Source: Tychonema sp. LEGE 06208 (GTDB taxonomy: Bacteria; Cyanobacteriota; Cyanobacteriia; Cyanobacteriales; Microcoleaceae). From it: 64,000 nt of DNA. Positions within the stretch are counted from its first letter, which is position 1; the number at the start of each line of letters is the position of its first letter. The position numbers were made by a program, and so were the translations under genes. The stretch lies in contig NZ_JADEWT010000021.1 in NCBI RefSeq assembly GCF_015207505.1, positions 1-64,000 of the forward strand, in the 5' to 3' direction. Shown in pieces: positions 53,884-62,686 of the stretch. Under the pieces are notes generated by a model. The model saw only the letters and a program-made list of their open reading frames with translations. It was not told the DNA's origin and did no database searches.

Positions 53884-55548
53884 ATGTTGAAAACCAAGCG
53901 CAAATCCAAAAAATCTAAACACAAGCACAGCGAAAAAACAACAGCACTCAGCAAAAAAGAAGTAGCCGCACAAAAACGCAAAACTTCAGAAAAGCGCAAT
54001 GAATTAGTACAGGCGATCGTCATTTGCTGCCTGGTCAGCGTTGCTGTCAGCATCCCCCTGTTATTCGTAGCCCGCCCTAAGATTGCGATTGCAGGAGGCG
54101 TTGCTGTAGCTATCTTGCAGTTTTCCTACAAATACCCCCGTCAAGCTTTGTGGAGTTTTCTAATTTACCTCCCTTTTAGCGGTACAATTACTTACGCAAT
54201 TGGCGGCGGGAATGCTGCATTTCAAGTAGCCAAAGATGCTTTCTACATACCCGCTCTCATCGCCCTCATTCAAAGCTGCAAAAAGAAACAGTTACCCCTG
54301 TTTATTCCGAAAGAAATGCTTTCAACCTTCAGCATCCTGTTGATGATGGCAATGCTGACTTTAATTTTTGTCAACGGGGAAATGCAGCTCAACCCGATGA
54401 AGGGCGACAAACCCATTCTGCAAGCAATTCTCGGCTTAAAAGTATTGATAGGTTACATACCGCTGATTGCTTGTACCTATTATCTGATCCGTACTAAAAA
54501 GGATTTGGTGTTTTTTGGTAGAATGCACGTAGTTTTGGCGATCGCCTGCTGTCTTCTCGGTTTGATTCAATACCTGTTGCTGCAAAGTGGCAAGTGCGCC
54601 GGCACCAGAGGCATGACCGGAGAAGAATTATATAAAGCCACGCTGCAAGCTAGATGTTTTGTCGGAGGTTCTCTGGTATTCAGTCCCGAAGTCAAGTTTA
54701 TCCGCTTACCGGGAACTTTTGTAGCTCCTTGGCAGTGGGCTTGGTTTTTAATTTCTAATGCTTTTTTAACCTTTGCTTCAGCCTTTTGCGATCCTTCATT
54801 CTGGTGGCGAGTTATCGGTTTATTTGGCATGGCATTAGTATTTGCCAATGCAGTTATTTCCGGTCAAAGAGCAGCTTTAGTTATGGTTCCAGCTACCACC
54901 GCTATCCTGCTCGTTCTCACGGGTCAATTTGTTAATTTCAAACGATTTATTCCCATCGGTGCAGGATTGGCAATTCTGCTGTTTTTCGGTGCAGCAACTA
55001 ATCCGGGAGTTGTCGAACAGCGGTGGGAGAGTTTTGTTGACCGCTGGAATGCTGCACCGCCCCAGCAGTTTCTGTTTAATCAGTTCGAGCAGAGCCACAA
55101 TTTTATCATTGACAAACCTCTCGGTAGAGGTGTGGGACGAGCTACTAATTCAACGCGGATCTTTGGTTTCACGCAGCTAATTGAGACTTTCCAACCTAAG
55201 TTGATGTACGAACTAGGTTATCCGGGAATGATTGCTTTTCAAATCATGCTTTTACACTTAGCTTTTCTAACTTTTCGAGCTTACCGTGCTGTGAAAGACA
55301 AAAATTTGCGGAGTTACGGAGCTAGTTTTTGGGTGTTTGTGGGATTTATTACGATCAATCCTCAATACTATCCGCTGGATGTAGATCCAGTATCGGTGTA
55401 TTACTGGGTTTTGGCTGGGGCGATTTTAAAGTTGCCCAAAATTGACAAACAAGTGCAGGATGAAAAACACTTGGAACTTGAGGGAGATGAGTTGGAAGTT
55501 CACCACCAATTAAAGGAGAAAAAAATTATGGCATCTACTCCAATTTGA
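53884..55548 (+). CDS. hpsL: O-antigen ligase-like protein, probably HpsL
   Basis: The 554-residue membrane protein starts with a Lys-rich tail (KRKSKKSKHKHSEK) and has about 11 hydrophobic helices. The sequence YPRQALWSFLIYLPFSGTITYAIGGGNA, split here as LWSFLIYLPFSG and TYAIGGGNA, plus a large loop with FVDRWNAAPPQQF and SHNFIIDKPLGRGVGRATN fit the Wzy/O-antigen ligase superfamily. The best match from memory is HpsL, which takes part in making the polysaccharide that gliding hormogonia secrete. I chose the ATG at 53884 over one at 53815, because the basic N-terminus begins there. Confidence 0.75.
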   Translation: MLKTKRKSKKSKHKHSEKTTALSKKEVAAQKRKTSEKRNELVQAIVICCLVSVAVSIPLLFVARPKIAIAGGVAVAILQFSYKYPRQALWSFLIYLPFSGTITYAIGGGNAAFQVAKDAFYIPALIALIQSCKKKQLPLFIPKEMLSTFSILLMMAMLTLIFVNGEMQLNPMKGDKPILQAILGLKVLIGYIPLIACTYYLIRTKKDLVFFGRMHVVLAIACCLLGLIQYLLLQSGKCAGTRGMTGEELYKATLQARCFVGGSLVFSPEVKFIRLPGTFVAPWQWAWFLISNAFLTFASAFCDPSFWWRVIGLFGMALVFANAVISGQRAALVMVPATTAILLVLTGQFVNFKRFIPIGAGLAILLFFGAATNPGVVEQRWESFVDRWNAAPPQQFLFNQFEQSHNFIIDKPLGRGVGRATNSTRIFGFTQLIETFQPKLMYELGYPGMIAFQIMLLHLAFLTFRAYRAVKDKNLRSYGASFWVFVGFITINPQYYPLDVDPVSVYYWVLAGAILKLPKIDKQVQDEKHLELEGDELEVHHQLKEKKIMASTPI

Positions 55549-55611
55549 GCAACGTTATATCGGAAACGCTCTAATATCATCTTCAGTCGAACAAATACAA
55601 TCATTAAGCCA

Positions 55612-55672
55612 GGTTCGTAGTGCGGGCTTGAACCCGCAGCATAAAAGCGGAATTCAGTCCGCACTACGAGCC
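55612..55672. terminator. GGTTCGTAGTGCGG palindrome after hpsL
   Basis: GGTTCGTAGTGCGG (55612-55625) pairs with CCGCACTACGAGCC (55659-55672), with an inner GCGGGCTTGAACCCGC hairpin, followed by GTTTTTATTG. It belongs to the family at 13777, 17704 and 50055 and could end hpsL transcription. Confidence 0.65.
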
Positions 55673-55751
55673 GTTTTTATTGTGTATGCCATTCCATATC
55701 CCAGCTAGAAATGCAAATTAAAACCCATTTTTTCGATTCAGATACTAATTT

Positions 55752-56198
55752 TTAAAGCGTTTGTCGATCGATATGTCGCGACAGCATCAAACTCTGTTTA
55801 ATTCTACCAATAATTAGCTCAAACATTTTTTTTCGAGATGGATTCTTGCTACTTGGTGGCATCCCCAACTCGCAACACATCAAATTCAAGTCAGTTGCAC
55901 TCATCGCCGACAATTTTTGCCTCACCTCTAATTCATGACCCTTCTTAGCTTGCAAACGCAGTTCTTCATAAACTTCTAAAACATTTCCTGCCGATAAATT
56001 AGCAGGCTTATTCACATCAGCAGCCGTAGATAACTGCGAATTTTTAGACGCAGCAGAAAGCACTCCCCGCTTAACTTGAGCCTCAATCCTGGTTAATTTT
56101 TTGGAAACCTCCCGCAAGATTTCCTTAAGTTCGCCAATTTCATCAACTAACCCCCCACTTTCTTGCTCATTAGCAGCAAAAATCTCTTTTTTAATCAT
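55752..56198 (-). CDS. Unknown partner of a ParA-type ATPase
   Basis: The 148-residue protein overlaps the ParA-like gene by 4 bases (ATGA), so the two are almost surely co-translated. The N-terminal half holds a coiled coil (LVDEIGELKEILREVSKKLTRIE, split at its middle in my reading). A Ser/Asn linker follows. The C-terminal part (LSAMSATDLNLMCCELGMPP, then KKMFELIIGRIKQS) looks like a small helical SAP- or HeH-type module. It has no ParB motif. It lacks a conserved Trp near the C-terminus, so I do not call it McdB. It may stimulate the ATPase or bind its cargo. Confidence 0.65.
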   Translation of the reverse strand: MIKKEIFAANEQESGGLVDEIGELKEILREVSKKLTRIEAQVKRGVLSAASKNSQLSTAADVNKPANLSAGNVLEVYEELRLQAKKGHELEVRQKLSAMSATDLNLMCCELGMPPSSKNPSRKKMFELIIGRIKQSLMLSRHIDRQTL

Positions 56199-57067
56199 TT
56201 CAGATACTCCTCACACTCGCGCCACAGTTGCTCAAACTCTCTAACTAATTCTCGTGGCAGTTCTCCCTCATTAATCGCCCGTTTCAACCCAACGCTTTCC
56301 CGAATAGTCGATTCCAAAAATCTCACTTCTATGTTATTGTCTTTGGATATCTCAGCGCAAAGTCTCTTGACTTCTCTCATGTAAAACTGAACTTCATTTG
56401 TTAGCAATCCTCCATAGGTTTTAGCTTTATTCATAAACACTGCTATCTTGGGAAACGGATAAGGTTCAATCCGTTTCTGGAGAGAGTTTAAAACTAAACT
56501 CAATCCCCTAGAACCAAAATAATCTGGGTTGACGGGAATTAATATTAAGTCGCAGCAAGAGAGTACGCTATAGGTGAGGAGACTGAAGGAAGGCGAACAG
56601 TCAAAAAGCATCAAGTCGTATTTGGGGAGATTGGGAGAGTTGGCGATTTTGCCGATGAATTGGCGGATGAAGTCTTTAACACTTTTTCCCTCAAATCCAT
56701 CTAAATCCAACCAATACAATTCTTCAACTGAAGGGACAAAATGTAATTGTTCGTCAATCTGATAAATCGTGTCGAAACCAACGGGAAATTTAAAGTTTTG
56801 TCCGGCTTTTTTAAAGACTTCGAGGGCGTCGTAAATTGTGAGTCTGTGCTTGAGAGATTGTTCGTACCACTTACCAAACTTATCATCTAAATGACCTGTA
56901 TTTTCGTTAAGCCCGATCGCCTCTGTGAGGGACATTTGCGGGTCTAGGTCTAACATCAAGACTTCTAAGTCGGTTCCTTGGGATATAATATTTCCTAGAC
57001 TCCAAGTGACGGTGGTCTTTCCGACTCCGCCTTTGAAGTTGATTACGGCTATGGATTTAGGACTCAT
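56195..57067 (-). CDS. ParA/MinD-superfamily ATPase
   Basis: The 290-residue protein starts at the ATG at 57067. The deviant Walker A is INFKGGVGKTTVTWSLG, which includes the signature Lys. Walker A' is LMLDLDPQMSLTEA and Walker B is LMLFDCSPSFSLLT. Such ATPases form DNA-bound dimers and move plasmids, chromosomes or other cargo. The next gene downstream, overlapping by 4 bases, would encode the partner. There is no helix-turn-helix before the ATPase domain, so it is not a plasmid ParA that binds its own operator. A decayed toxin-antitoxin pair lies upstream. Confidence 0.9.
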   Translation of the reverse strand: MSPKSIAVINFKGGVGKTTVTWSLGNIISQGTDLEVLMLDLDPQMSLTEAIGLNENTGHLDDKFGKWYEQSLKHRLTIYDALEVFKKAGQNFKFPVGFDTIYQIDEQLHFVPSVEELYWLDLDGFEGKSVKDFIRQFIGKIANSPNLPKYDLMLFDCSPSFSLLTYSVLSCCDLILIPVNPDYFGSRGLSLVLNSLQKRIEPYPFPKIAVFMNKAKTYGGLLTNEVQFYMREVKRLCAEISKDNNIEVRFLESTIRESVGLKRAINEGELPRELVREFEQLWRECEEYLK

Positions 57068-57248
57068 GGCTGGGCTTGCTTTAATTTTGCTCAAATATAA
57101 ATTAAAACATATTGTGTGACTTTGTTCAGCGCGCGATCGTATACTAGGGTCACGATATGCCAATCGATCTAAAAAGGATACTTTGATAATATATCATTGA
57201 CTAAGTAGAACAACCTAAAAAGACAGAATACCAAATGCCATTTAACTC

Positions 57249-57404
57249 CTATTTCAGAGGTTCTGGTTTGCCCAATCCTTCAAAGGGCGATCGATATATA
57301 TTTTTAATCAATTCTACAATTTTGCGATAAATCTTTTTGTCTAATTTTACCCATTCATTAAAATCTGCAAAAGCAGAAGATTCAAAAATAATTCTTCTGT
57401 TCAT
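57249..57404 (-). pseudogene. Truncated YoeB/Txe-type toxin remnant
   Basis: The 51-residue frame begins MNRRIIFESSAFADFNEWVK and contains IVELIKNIYRSPFEG and LGKPEPLK, the clear N-terminal two-thirds of a YoeB-type RNase toxin. A TAG stop replaces the next codon, where the family continues LKHELxGYWSRRI. ELNGIWY follows the stop in frame. The catalytic C-terminal His/Tyr end is therefore missing. Its ATG overlaps the antitoxin stop by 4 bases, the normal layout for these pairs. Confidence 0.75.
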
Positions 57405-57624
57405 TGCAAATCCTGTAGATAGACTTCAACTAAATTGTGCTTTTTTTTAACATTTTCAAGAGCTTTCAACAGTTGTTTTTATTGACTTCCGATTTCAAAA
57501 GATATTCGGTTTCATCGCATTATGAAACACTTATTTCAATCTCTCTATCTCCAAAAATCGCTGGGATTTGTTCTCGAAAATTACTATCTAGTTCCCTGGC
57601 TTTTAAACGATAAACTGTTGACAT
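57401..57624 (-). pseudogene. Broken YefM-like antitoxin remnant
   Basis: From the ATG at 57624 the frame gives MSTVYRLKARELDSNF and IFGDREIEISVS, then an early stop. The rest lies in other frames: DETEYLLKSEVNK, then QLLKALENVKKKHNLVEVYL ending at a TGA that overlaps the toxin ATG. The total length of 224 bases is not a multiple of three, which confirms at least one net frameshift. It is the decayed partner of the YoeB-like remnant. Confidence 0.7.
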
Positions 57625-57699
57625 CGTTTTTACCTATTTTTGATTAATAAGTTAAAATGATTAATATTGCCTTTAAATAGAGTAGTTTAAAGTTGACAA

Positions 57700-57727
57700 T
57701 AAGGGCTGGAAAAATTACCAGCCCTTA
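57700..57727 (-). terminator. typA terminator
   Basis: TAAGGGCTGG (57700-57709) pairs perfectly with CCAGCCCTTA (57718-57727) with an 8-base loop, directly after the typA stop. Confidence 0.75.
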
Positions 57728-57734
57728 ATTTGTT

Positions 57735-59525
57735 TTAGCGTTTGACCAACTTTTTGGACAACTTCCGCAAGCGAATTGATTTCGGTGTTACTTCCACCAA
57801 TTCATCCTGACCGATGTATTCCAAAGCGCGCTCCAAACTCATATCGACTGGTGCTTGCAATTGCGCCAATTCTTCACCGCCAGATGCGCGGTGGTTTGTC
57901 AACTGCTTCGACTTGCAAATATTCAGCTCCATGTCGTCATCTCGGTTGTTTTCTCCGATAATCATCCCTCTGTAAACCTTGGTTCCAGGGGTAATGAAAA
58001 ATACGCCACGGTCTTCAGCATTTTTCAGTGAATAAGTAGTTGCAGTTCCTTCTTCAAAGGAAATTAATACTCCGTTGCGACGGGCGATAATTTCTCCACC
58101 GAGGGGGCGATAGTCCAGGAAGCTGTGGTTCATAATTCCAGCGCCACGAGTCAAGCGCATGAACTCGCCTCGGAATCCAATCAAACCGCGAGCGGGGACT
58201 GAAAATTCGATTTGAGTGCGGCCGGTGCTGCTGACGTGCATATCTTGCATTTCTGCTTTCCGCTGACCGAGGCGTTCGATGCAGCCGCCGACTGCTTCTT
58301 CGGGTACGTCTAACACCAAACATTCAAAGGGTTCGCAGGGACGACCGCCGACTTCGCGGAAGATTACTTGCGGTTGAGATACTTGGAATTCGTATCCTTC
58401 GCGACGCATATTTTCGATTAGGATTCCGAGGTGGAGTTCGCCACGGCCGGATACGAGGAATTTGTCGGGAGATTCGGTTTCTTCGACGCGCAGGGCGACG
58501 TTGGTTTCGAGTTCTCGCATTAGCCGATCGCGAATTTGGCGAGATGTGACCAAACTACCTTCTTGACCGCAGAACGGCGAATCGTTCACCGAGAAAGTCA
58601 TCTGCAAAGTTGGTTCGTCTACCTTGATTAAAGGTAGCGCTTGCGGGTCGTTGGGACAGGTAATTGTCTCGCCAATATACGCATCTGCAAAACCGGCAAC
58701 GGCGACAATATTGCCAGCCGAAGATTCTGGGATGTCAATGCGTTTGAGACCTTCAAAGCCCATCAACTTGCTAATTTTTGATTTGACAATCGCGCCGCTT
58801 TCGGTGATCAAAACTGCTTGTTGACCGATTTTAATCGTGCCGTTGTGGATGCGGCCGATGACGATGCGGCCGACGTATTCTGAGTAATCTAAGGTGGTTA
58901 CTTGCAGTTGTAGTGGCTTGTTGGGGTCGCCGACTGGGGGTGGTACGTGGTCGAGGATTTCTTCAAAGAGGGGCTTCATATCTACCCCTTCGTCTTCGAG
59001 GTGTTTTTTGGCGTAACCGCTTAAGCCGGAACCGAAGAGGTAGGGAAATTCGCACTGATCGTCGTCAGCACCTAGTTCGAGGAACAGATCCAAAACTTTA
59101 TCAACGGCTTTGTGGGGGTCTGCTCGATCGCGATCGATCTTGTTGACAAAGACGATCGGGCGCAGTCCCTTTTCGAGGGCTTTTTTGAGTACGAACCGGG
59201 TTTGTGGCATCGGGCCTTCGTTGGCATCTACGATCAGCAAACAGCCGTCAACCATGCCGAGAACTCGTTCGACTTCGCCGCCGAAGTCGGCGTGTCCGGG
59301 GGTATCGACGATGTTGATCAGGGTTTCTCCGTACCTGACAGCGGTGTTTTTGGACAGGATGGTAATGCCGCGCTCGCGCTCGATGTCGTTGGAGTCCATG
59401 ACGCAATCTGGGATGTCTTCACCTTCGCGAAAGATTCCGGACTGTCTGAGGAGAGCGTCTACAAGGGTGGTTTTGCCGTGATCGACGTGAGCGATGATGG
59501 CTACATTGCGAATGGGAAGACTCAT
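57735..59525 (-). CDS. typA: GTP-binding protein TypA/BipA
   Basis: The 596-residue translational GTPase binds the ribosome and helps growth under stress and 50S assembly. The G domain has P-loop AHVDHGKTT, switch [19 protein letters not shown] and [10 protein letters not shown]. Domain II follows at about 200-290, and EF-G-like domains and the TypA-specific C-terminal domain ([24 protein letters not shown]) complete it. The length is standard. The ATG at 59525 opens with [17 protein letters not shown] perfect hairpin follows the stop. Neighbours are unrelated. Confidence 0.97.
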   Translation of the reverse strand: MSLPIRNVAIIAHVDHGKTTLVDALLRQSGIFREGEDIPDCVMDSNDIERERGITILSKNTAVRYGETLINIVDTPGHADFGGEVERVLGMVDGCLLIVDANEGPMPQTRFVLKKALEKGLRPIVFVNKIDRDRADPHKAVDKVLDLFLELGADDDQCEFPYLFGSGLSGYAKKHLEDEGVDMKPLFEEILDHVPPPVGDPNKPLQLQVTTLDYSEYVGRIVIGRIHNGTIKIGQQAVLITESGAIVKSKISKLMGFEGLKRIDIPESSAGNIVAVAGFADAYIGETITCPNDPQALPLIKVDEPTLQMTFSVNDSPFCGQEGSLVTSRQIRDRLMRELETNVALRVEETESPDKFLVSGRGELHLGILIENMRREGYEFQVSQPQVIFREVGGRPCEPFECLVLDVPEEAVGGCIERLGQRKAEMQDMHVSSTGRTQIEFSVPARGLIGFRGEFMRLTRGAGIMNHSFLDYRPLGGEIIARRNGVLISFEEGTATTYSLKNAEDRGVFFITPGTKVYRGMIIGENNRDDDMELNICKSKQLTNHRASGGEELAQLQAPVDMSLERALEYIGQDELVEVTPKSIRLRKLSKKLVKR

Positions 59526-59803
59526 AAGGCGTCTGGGACGTTAAACGAATTTAACTAAAAATTTCTTAATAATTGTAGCGCATTCAGTCAAGGGACGATC
59601 GGGCTCTGCCGAATTGACATTTTGCCTGACCTACAGACGCCAGCATTATTACGGATCTTTTTTATAATAAACACCACTAGGGGCGGGGGCGATCGCCCCT
59701 GCAGACGCAACTAAAGAGCTGGCAAGCCGATCGAGCATTTACCGACTTGCCTAGAAATAAAATCCCAGCCGTGCAGTGTCCGAGGAGTGTTGCGAGCACA
59801 GGC

Positions 59804-60577
59804 TTAATCCAGCGTCTGCACGCCACCGCCGTTGACGAACAGCACCTGTCCGCTGACCCACTGAGATACAGGGGCAGCAAAATAGAGAACGGCTCCAGCG
59901 ATGTCTTCAGGCTCGCCCAAGCGTTGGAGCGGAGTATGGGCCAGCATTCGCTCTTCGACCTCTGGAGTCAGAACCGAAGCCAAGGCCCCCGTTCTGACAG
60001 CTCCCGGGCCCACGGCATTGACGCGAATTACCGGGCCGTAGTCGAAGGCCAGGTTTGCCGTCATGTGATTGATGGCGGCTTTGGAAGCAGCGTAGGCGCT
60101 GATGGCGGGGCTTTTATTGATGGAACTCATCGACGACATATTGACGATGGAACCGTAGCCCGCCTTTTTCATGTGCGGCGCGCAGAGTTGCGACAGTCGC
60201 CACGCGCTGAAAACATTGAGTTGAAAGGGGCGCTCGAACTGCTGCTGCGAAATCTCGAACGGACTTTCTTTGCCGGCACCGCCGCCGCCAGCGTTATTGA
60301 CCAGAACGTGAATGCTTCCACACTCGGCGATGGTGCGTTCCACCAGACCAATTAAATCTTCGTCACGGAGCACGTTGCACTCCACAGCCAAAGCTTTGCC
60401 GCCGCCCGCACCAATCTCATCGGCAACCTTTTGGGCGTCCGCTACTTTCAAATCGGCAATAACCACGGTGGCACCAAAATCAGCCAGCATCCGGCAACAG
60501 GCTGCACCGATGCCGTTGCCGCCGCCGGTCACGATGGCAACTTTGCCGTTCAAATCGAAAAGAGTTGTAGGCTGCAT
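59804..60577 (-). CDS. Short-chain dehydrogenase/reductase
   Basis: The 257-residue classical SDR has the cofactor motif TGGGNGIGAACC, DLKVADA for cofactor choice (Asp suggests NAD), NNAGGGGAG, and the catalytic Ser in SSMSSINKSPA with YAASKAAINHM (Tyr-x3-Lys). PGAVRTGAL and the C-terminal VSGQVLFVNGGG are typical. The best guess from family layout is a steroid- or cyclic-alcohol-type dehydrogenase, but no substrate can be named. It starts 4 bases after the stop of the serine hydrolase, with AAAGGAA before the ATG, so the two are one operon. The stretch looks more GC-rich than its surroundings. Confidence 0.9.
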   Translation of the reverse strand: MQPTTLFDLNGKVAIVTGGGNGIGAACCRMLADFGATVVIADLKVADAQKVADEIGAGGGKALAVECNVLRDEDLIGLVERTIAECGSIHVLVNNAGGGGAGKESPFEISQQQFERPFQLNVFSAWRLSQLCAPHMKKAGYGSIVNMSSMSSINKSPAISAYAASKAAINHMTANLAFDYGPVIRVNAVGPGAVRTGALASVLTPEVEERMLAHTPLQRLGEPEDIAGAVLYFAAPVSQWVSGQVLFVNGGGVQTLD

Positions 60578-60581
60578 AAAC

Positions 60582-61937
60582 TTAATTTCCTTTGATCAAA
60601 TACTGGGCGACAGCTTCGTAAGCTGGTAGTGAAGTCGAATCGTTAGCGCTGTTTGCAGCGATGGGATGGGAGGCGAAACGCACGATGACCATTTCGGCTG
60701 CAGGATCAATATAGATCGTTTGTCCGTGCACGCCACGCGCGGCAAAAGCGCCGCGGGCGTTTCCGGTATGCCACCACATATCCCGATAAGACCAGCCTGG
60801 TAATTCGGGATGGCCCGATTTGGCGAAAGCGGCTTTGCTGCCGCCGCCGGCGATATCTTCGATCGCGCGGGCGGGCAAAACCTGCGTGCCTTTCCAGCGC
60901 CCCTGGTTGCGAATCAACTCGCCAAAGCGTGCCATGTCGCGCAAACCGGCGTTGTAGCCGCCACCGGCGAAGGGAGTACCTAGTTCGTCCACCGAATAGT
61001 AGCCGTCCTGTTCCATGCCGATTTTGCTCCACACGCGATCGGCCAGAAGTTCGTCCACCGACTTGCCGCTGGCGCGGGCAACCAGCCAGCCCGCTACGTC
61101 AGCGTTGGGGGTTTTATAGCCGAAGGCTTCGCCGTGGGTGCCGGCCTTTTTCACCGTTTTTAGCGCGGCGTAGTAGCCCACGGGCCCGCTGTAATCTTTG
61201 GGTTTGGGTAACGGGTTGCCGGCGCCGGAATACTCCCAGATTTCGGCTTTGGGGTTAGCGTATTCTTCGCTGAATTGCAGCGCAGTCGTCATGTCCAGCA
61301 CTTGGCGCACGGTAGCGTCGCCAAAGGCGGAATCTTTGAGTTCGGGAATGTATTCGGCTACCCGCTTGTTTTCGTCCAGCTTGCCTTCGGCGACCAAAAC
61401 TGCGCCCAAGGTGCCGGTGAGAGATTTCGTCACCGACATCGCGGCGTGTTTGTTGTCGGCCGCCAGCGCACCAAAGTATTTTTCATAAACGATCGAGCCT
61501 CGGTGCAAAACCAGAATGCCGTCTGTGTAGTTTTGCCACAGCGATTCTTCCCATGTCATGTCTTTCGTGGCATTCAGCGGGCGGAACGCGATCGAGTCAA
61601 TTCGTGGATCGAGACGGTAAGGCAGCGGATCTGGCGCGCCCAGTCCGCGTGAAACGTTGACGGCGGGCATGAACTCGTTCATGTGCGCCACGCTCCAGCG
61701 CAGGGCGGGAAACTGGAAAAACGAGCCGTCGGCGAATTTCAACTGCTTGTCTTTGGGCGGCGGGAAACCTTGCATCCAGCCCATTGCGATCGGATCGCTT
61801 TCTCGCGCGGAAAGAAATTTGCTTTCGGTTTGAGCCGAACTCGCGAAAGAAAAGACACTCATGCCTAAAAAAACAAATAAACAAACAAATGCAGAAAGAG
61901 TAAATCCGTAATAAAAAAGCTTATTTTTACTTCGCAT
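60582..61937 (-). CDS. Exported beta-lactamase-fold serine hydrolase
   Basis: The product from the ATG at 61937 has about 451 residues. It opens with a signal sequence KLFYYGFTLSAFVCLFVFLG ending before FSFASSAQ. The serine hydrolase fold has the SxxK motif MSVTKSLTG, a Tyr region GYKTPNADVAGW and a C-terminal HGQTIYIDPA (His-Gly). This plan matches class C beta-lactamase-like esterases and 6-aminohexanoate-oligomer hydrolases. It is probably periplasmic. It precedes the SDR gene in a tight operon with GC-rich codons, as if acquired from proteobacteria. An earlier in-frame start at 62063 would give a longer, unlikely N-terminus. Confidence 0.85.
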   Translation of the reverse strand: MRSKNKLFYYGFTLSAFVCLFVFLGMSVFSFASSAQTESKFLSARESDPIAMGWMQGFPPPKDKQLKFADGSFFQFPALRWSVAHMNEFMPAVNVSRGLGAPDPLPYRLDPRIDSIAFRPLNATKDMTWEESLWQNYTDGILVLHRGSIVYEKYFGALAADNKHAAMSVTKSLTGTLGAVLVAEGKLDENKRVAEYIPELKDSAFGDATVRQVLDMTTALQFSEEYANPKAEIWEYSGAGNPLPKPKDYSGPVGYYAALKTVKKAGTHGEAFGYKTPNADVAGWLVARASGKSVDELLADRVWSKIGMEQDGYYSVDELGTPFAGGGYNAGLRDMARFGELIRNQGRWKGTQVLPARAIEDIAGGGSKAAFAKSGHPELPGWSYRDMWWHTGNARGAFAARGVHGQTIYIDPAAEMVIVRFASHPIAANSANDSTSLPAYEAVAQYLIKGN

Positions 61938-62686
61938 CAAAAGAAACCATAAAAAATAATCAGTCAAAGCGAGGCGCATCCTGCTTTCCTCGAAAGAAAC
62001 GCTGCGCCTGCAACCAAGCCGCGCGCTGCAGCCCAACTTTCTATCATAACTCACATTTCGCAATTTTTAACACACTTCAAATATACATTTTTCACCATGC
62101 GGTGTCACATACCACAATTGCTCACGGATATCAGTTCTTAAATTAATAATTTATAGTTTTCAAGCAATTTTTTATTCAGTTAATATTCAACGCAAAATTG
62201 TATGTATAGCCTTATTAGTTCATAGAGACAAGTACAAAAGAATTGTGACTGTTTCCTCGTTCCCAGGCTCTGCCTGGTAATGCAGATCCGGAGGCTCTGC
62301 CTCTCTTTACCCCTAAAATTCGGGATAAAAGACTTGCATCGCATAAGTTACGGTATCGATATCTAAACAGCAGATTCAAGCCAAATGCAACATAGATAAA
62401 TGCAGATAATTTCCGATAATTTGTGATTTTAACAATAGGTATATAGAGGAGTATGGGCAGATGTTTAAATTATTAATTTTTCGTTCCTAATTCAAAATAA
62501 ATTGTGACTGTTGACTGTACGGAATGTAGATTAAAATTGAAGAAAAGCTAGATCCAGTTGCGGTTGATGCAGGGGATGAGGAAAATGCTGCTAATTGTGC
62601 CTAGATGGCAGAATTTGGTAAGATTAGATTTTGGGAAAACTTCCCAGACATGGCGTTTGAAGTATTTTAAATTTGAGGGTAGCACT
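61938..62686. other. Spacer with dispersed palindromes
   Basis: No gene is visible. CCAGGCTCTGCCTGG (62263-62277) and GAGGCTCTGCCTC (62291-62303) form two short palindromes of the family also seen at 52721. A (TGTTGACTG) fragment lies near 62507. The last 50 bases hold the GAGGG site for the next gene. Confidence 0.6.

Noticed and set aside
55752-56198. McdB (carboxysome-positioning partner) for the ParA partner
   Set aside because: The protein lacks the C-terminal Trp and composition I associate with McdB, and no carboxysome gene is nearby.
56205-56220. ACTCCTCACAC, like the core of the small RNA Yfr1
   Set aside because: It lies within the 3' end of the ParA coding region, and the flanking hairpins of Yfr1 are absent.
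60706-61652. Several long frames antisense or out of frame within the serine hydrolase gene
   Set aside because: They are Arg-rich by-products of GC-rich coding sequence; the hydrolase frame has all the catalytic motifs.
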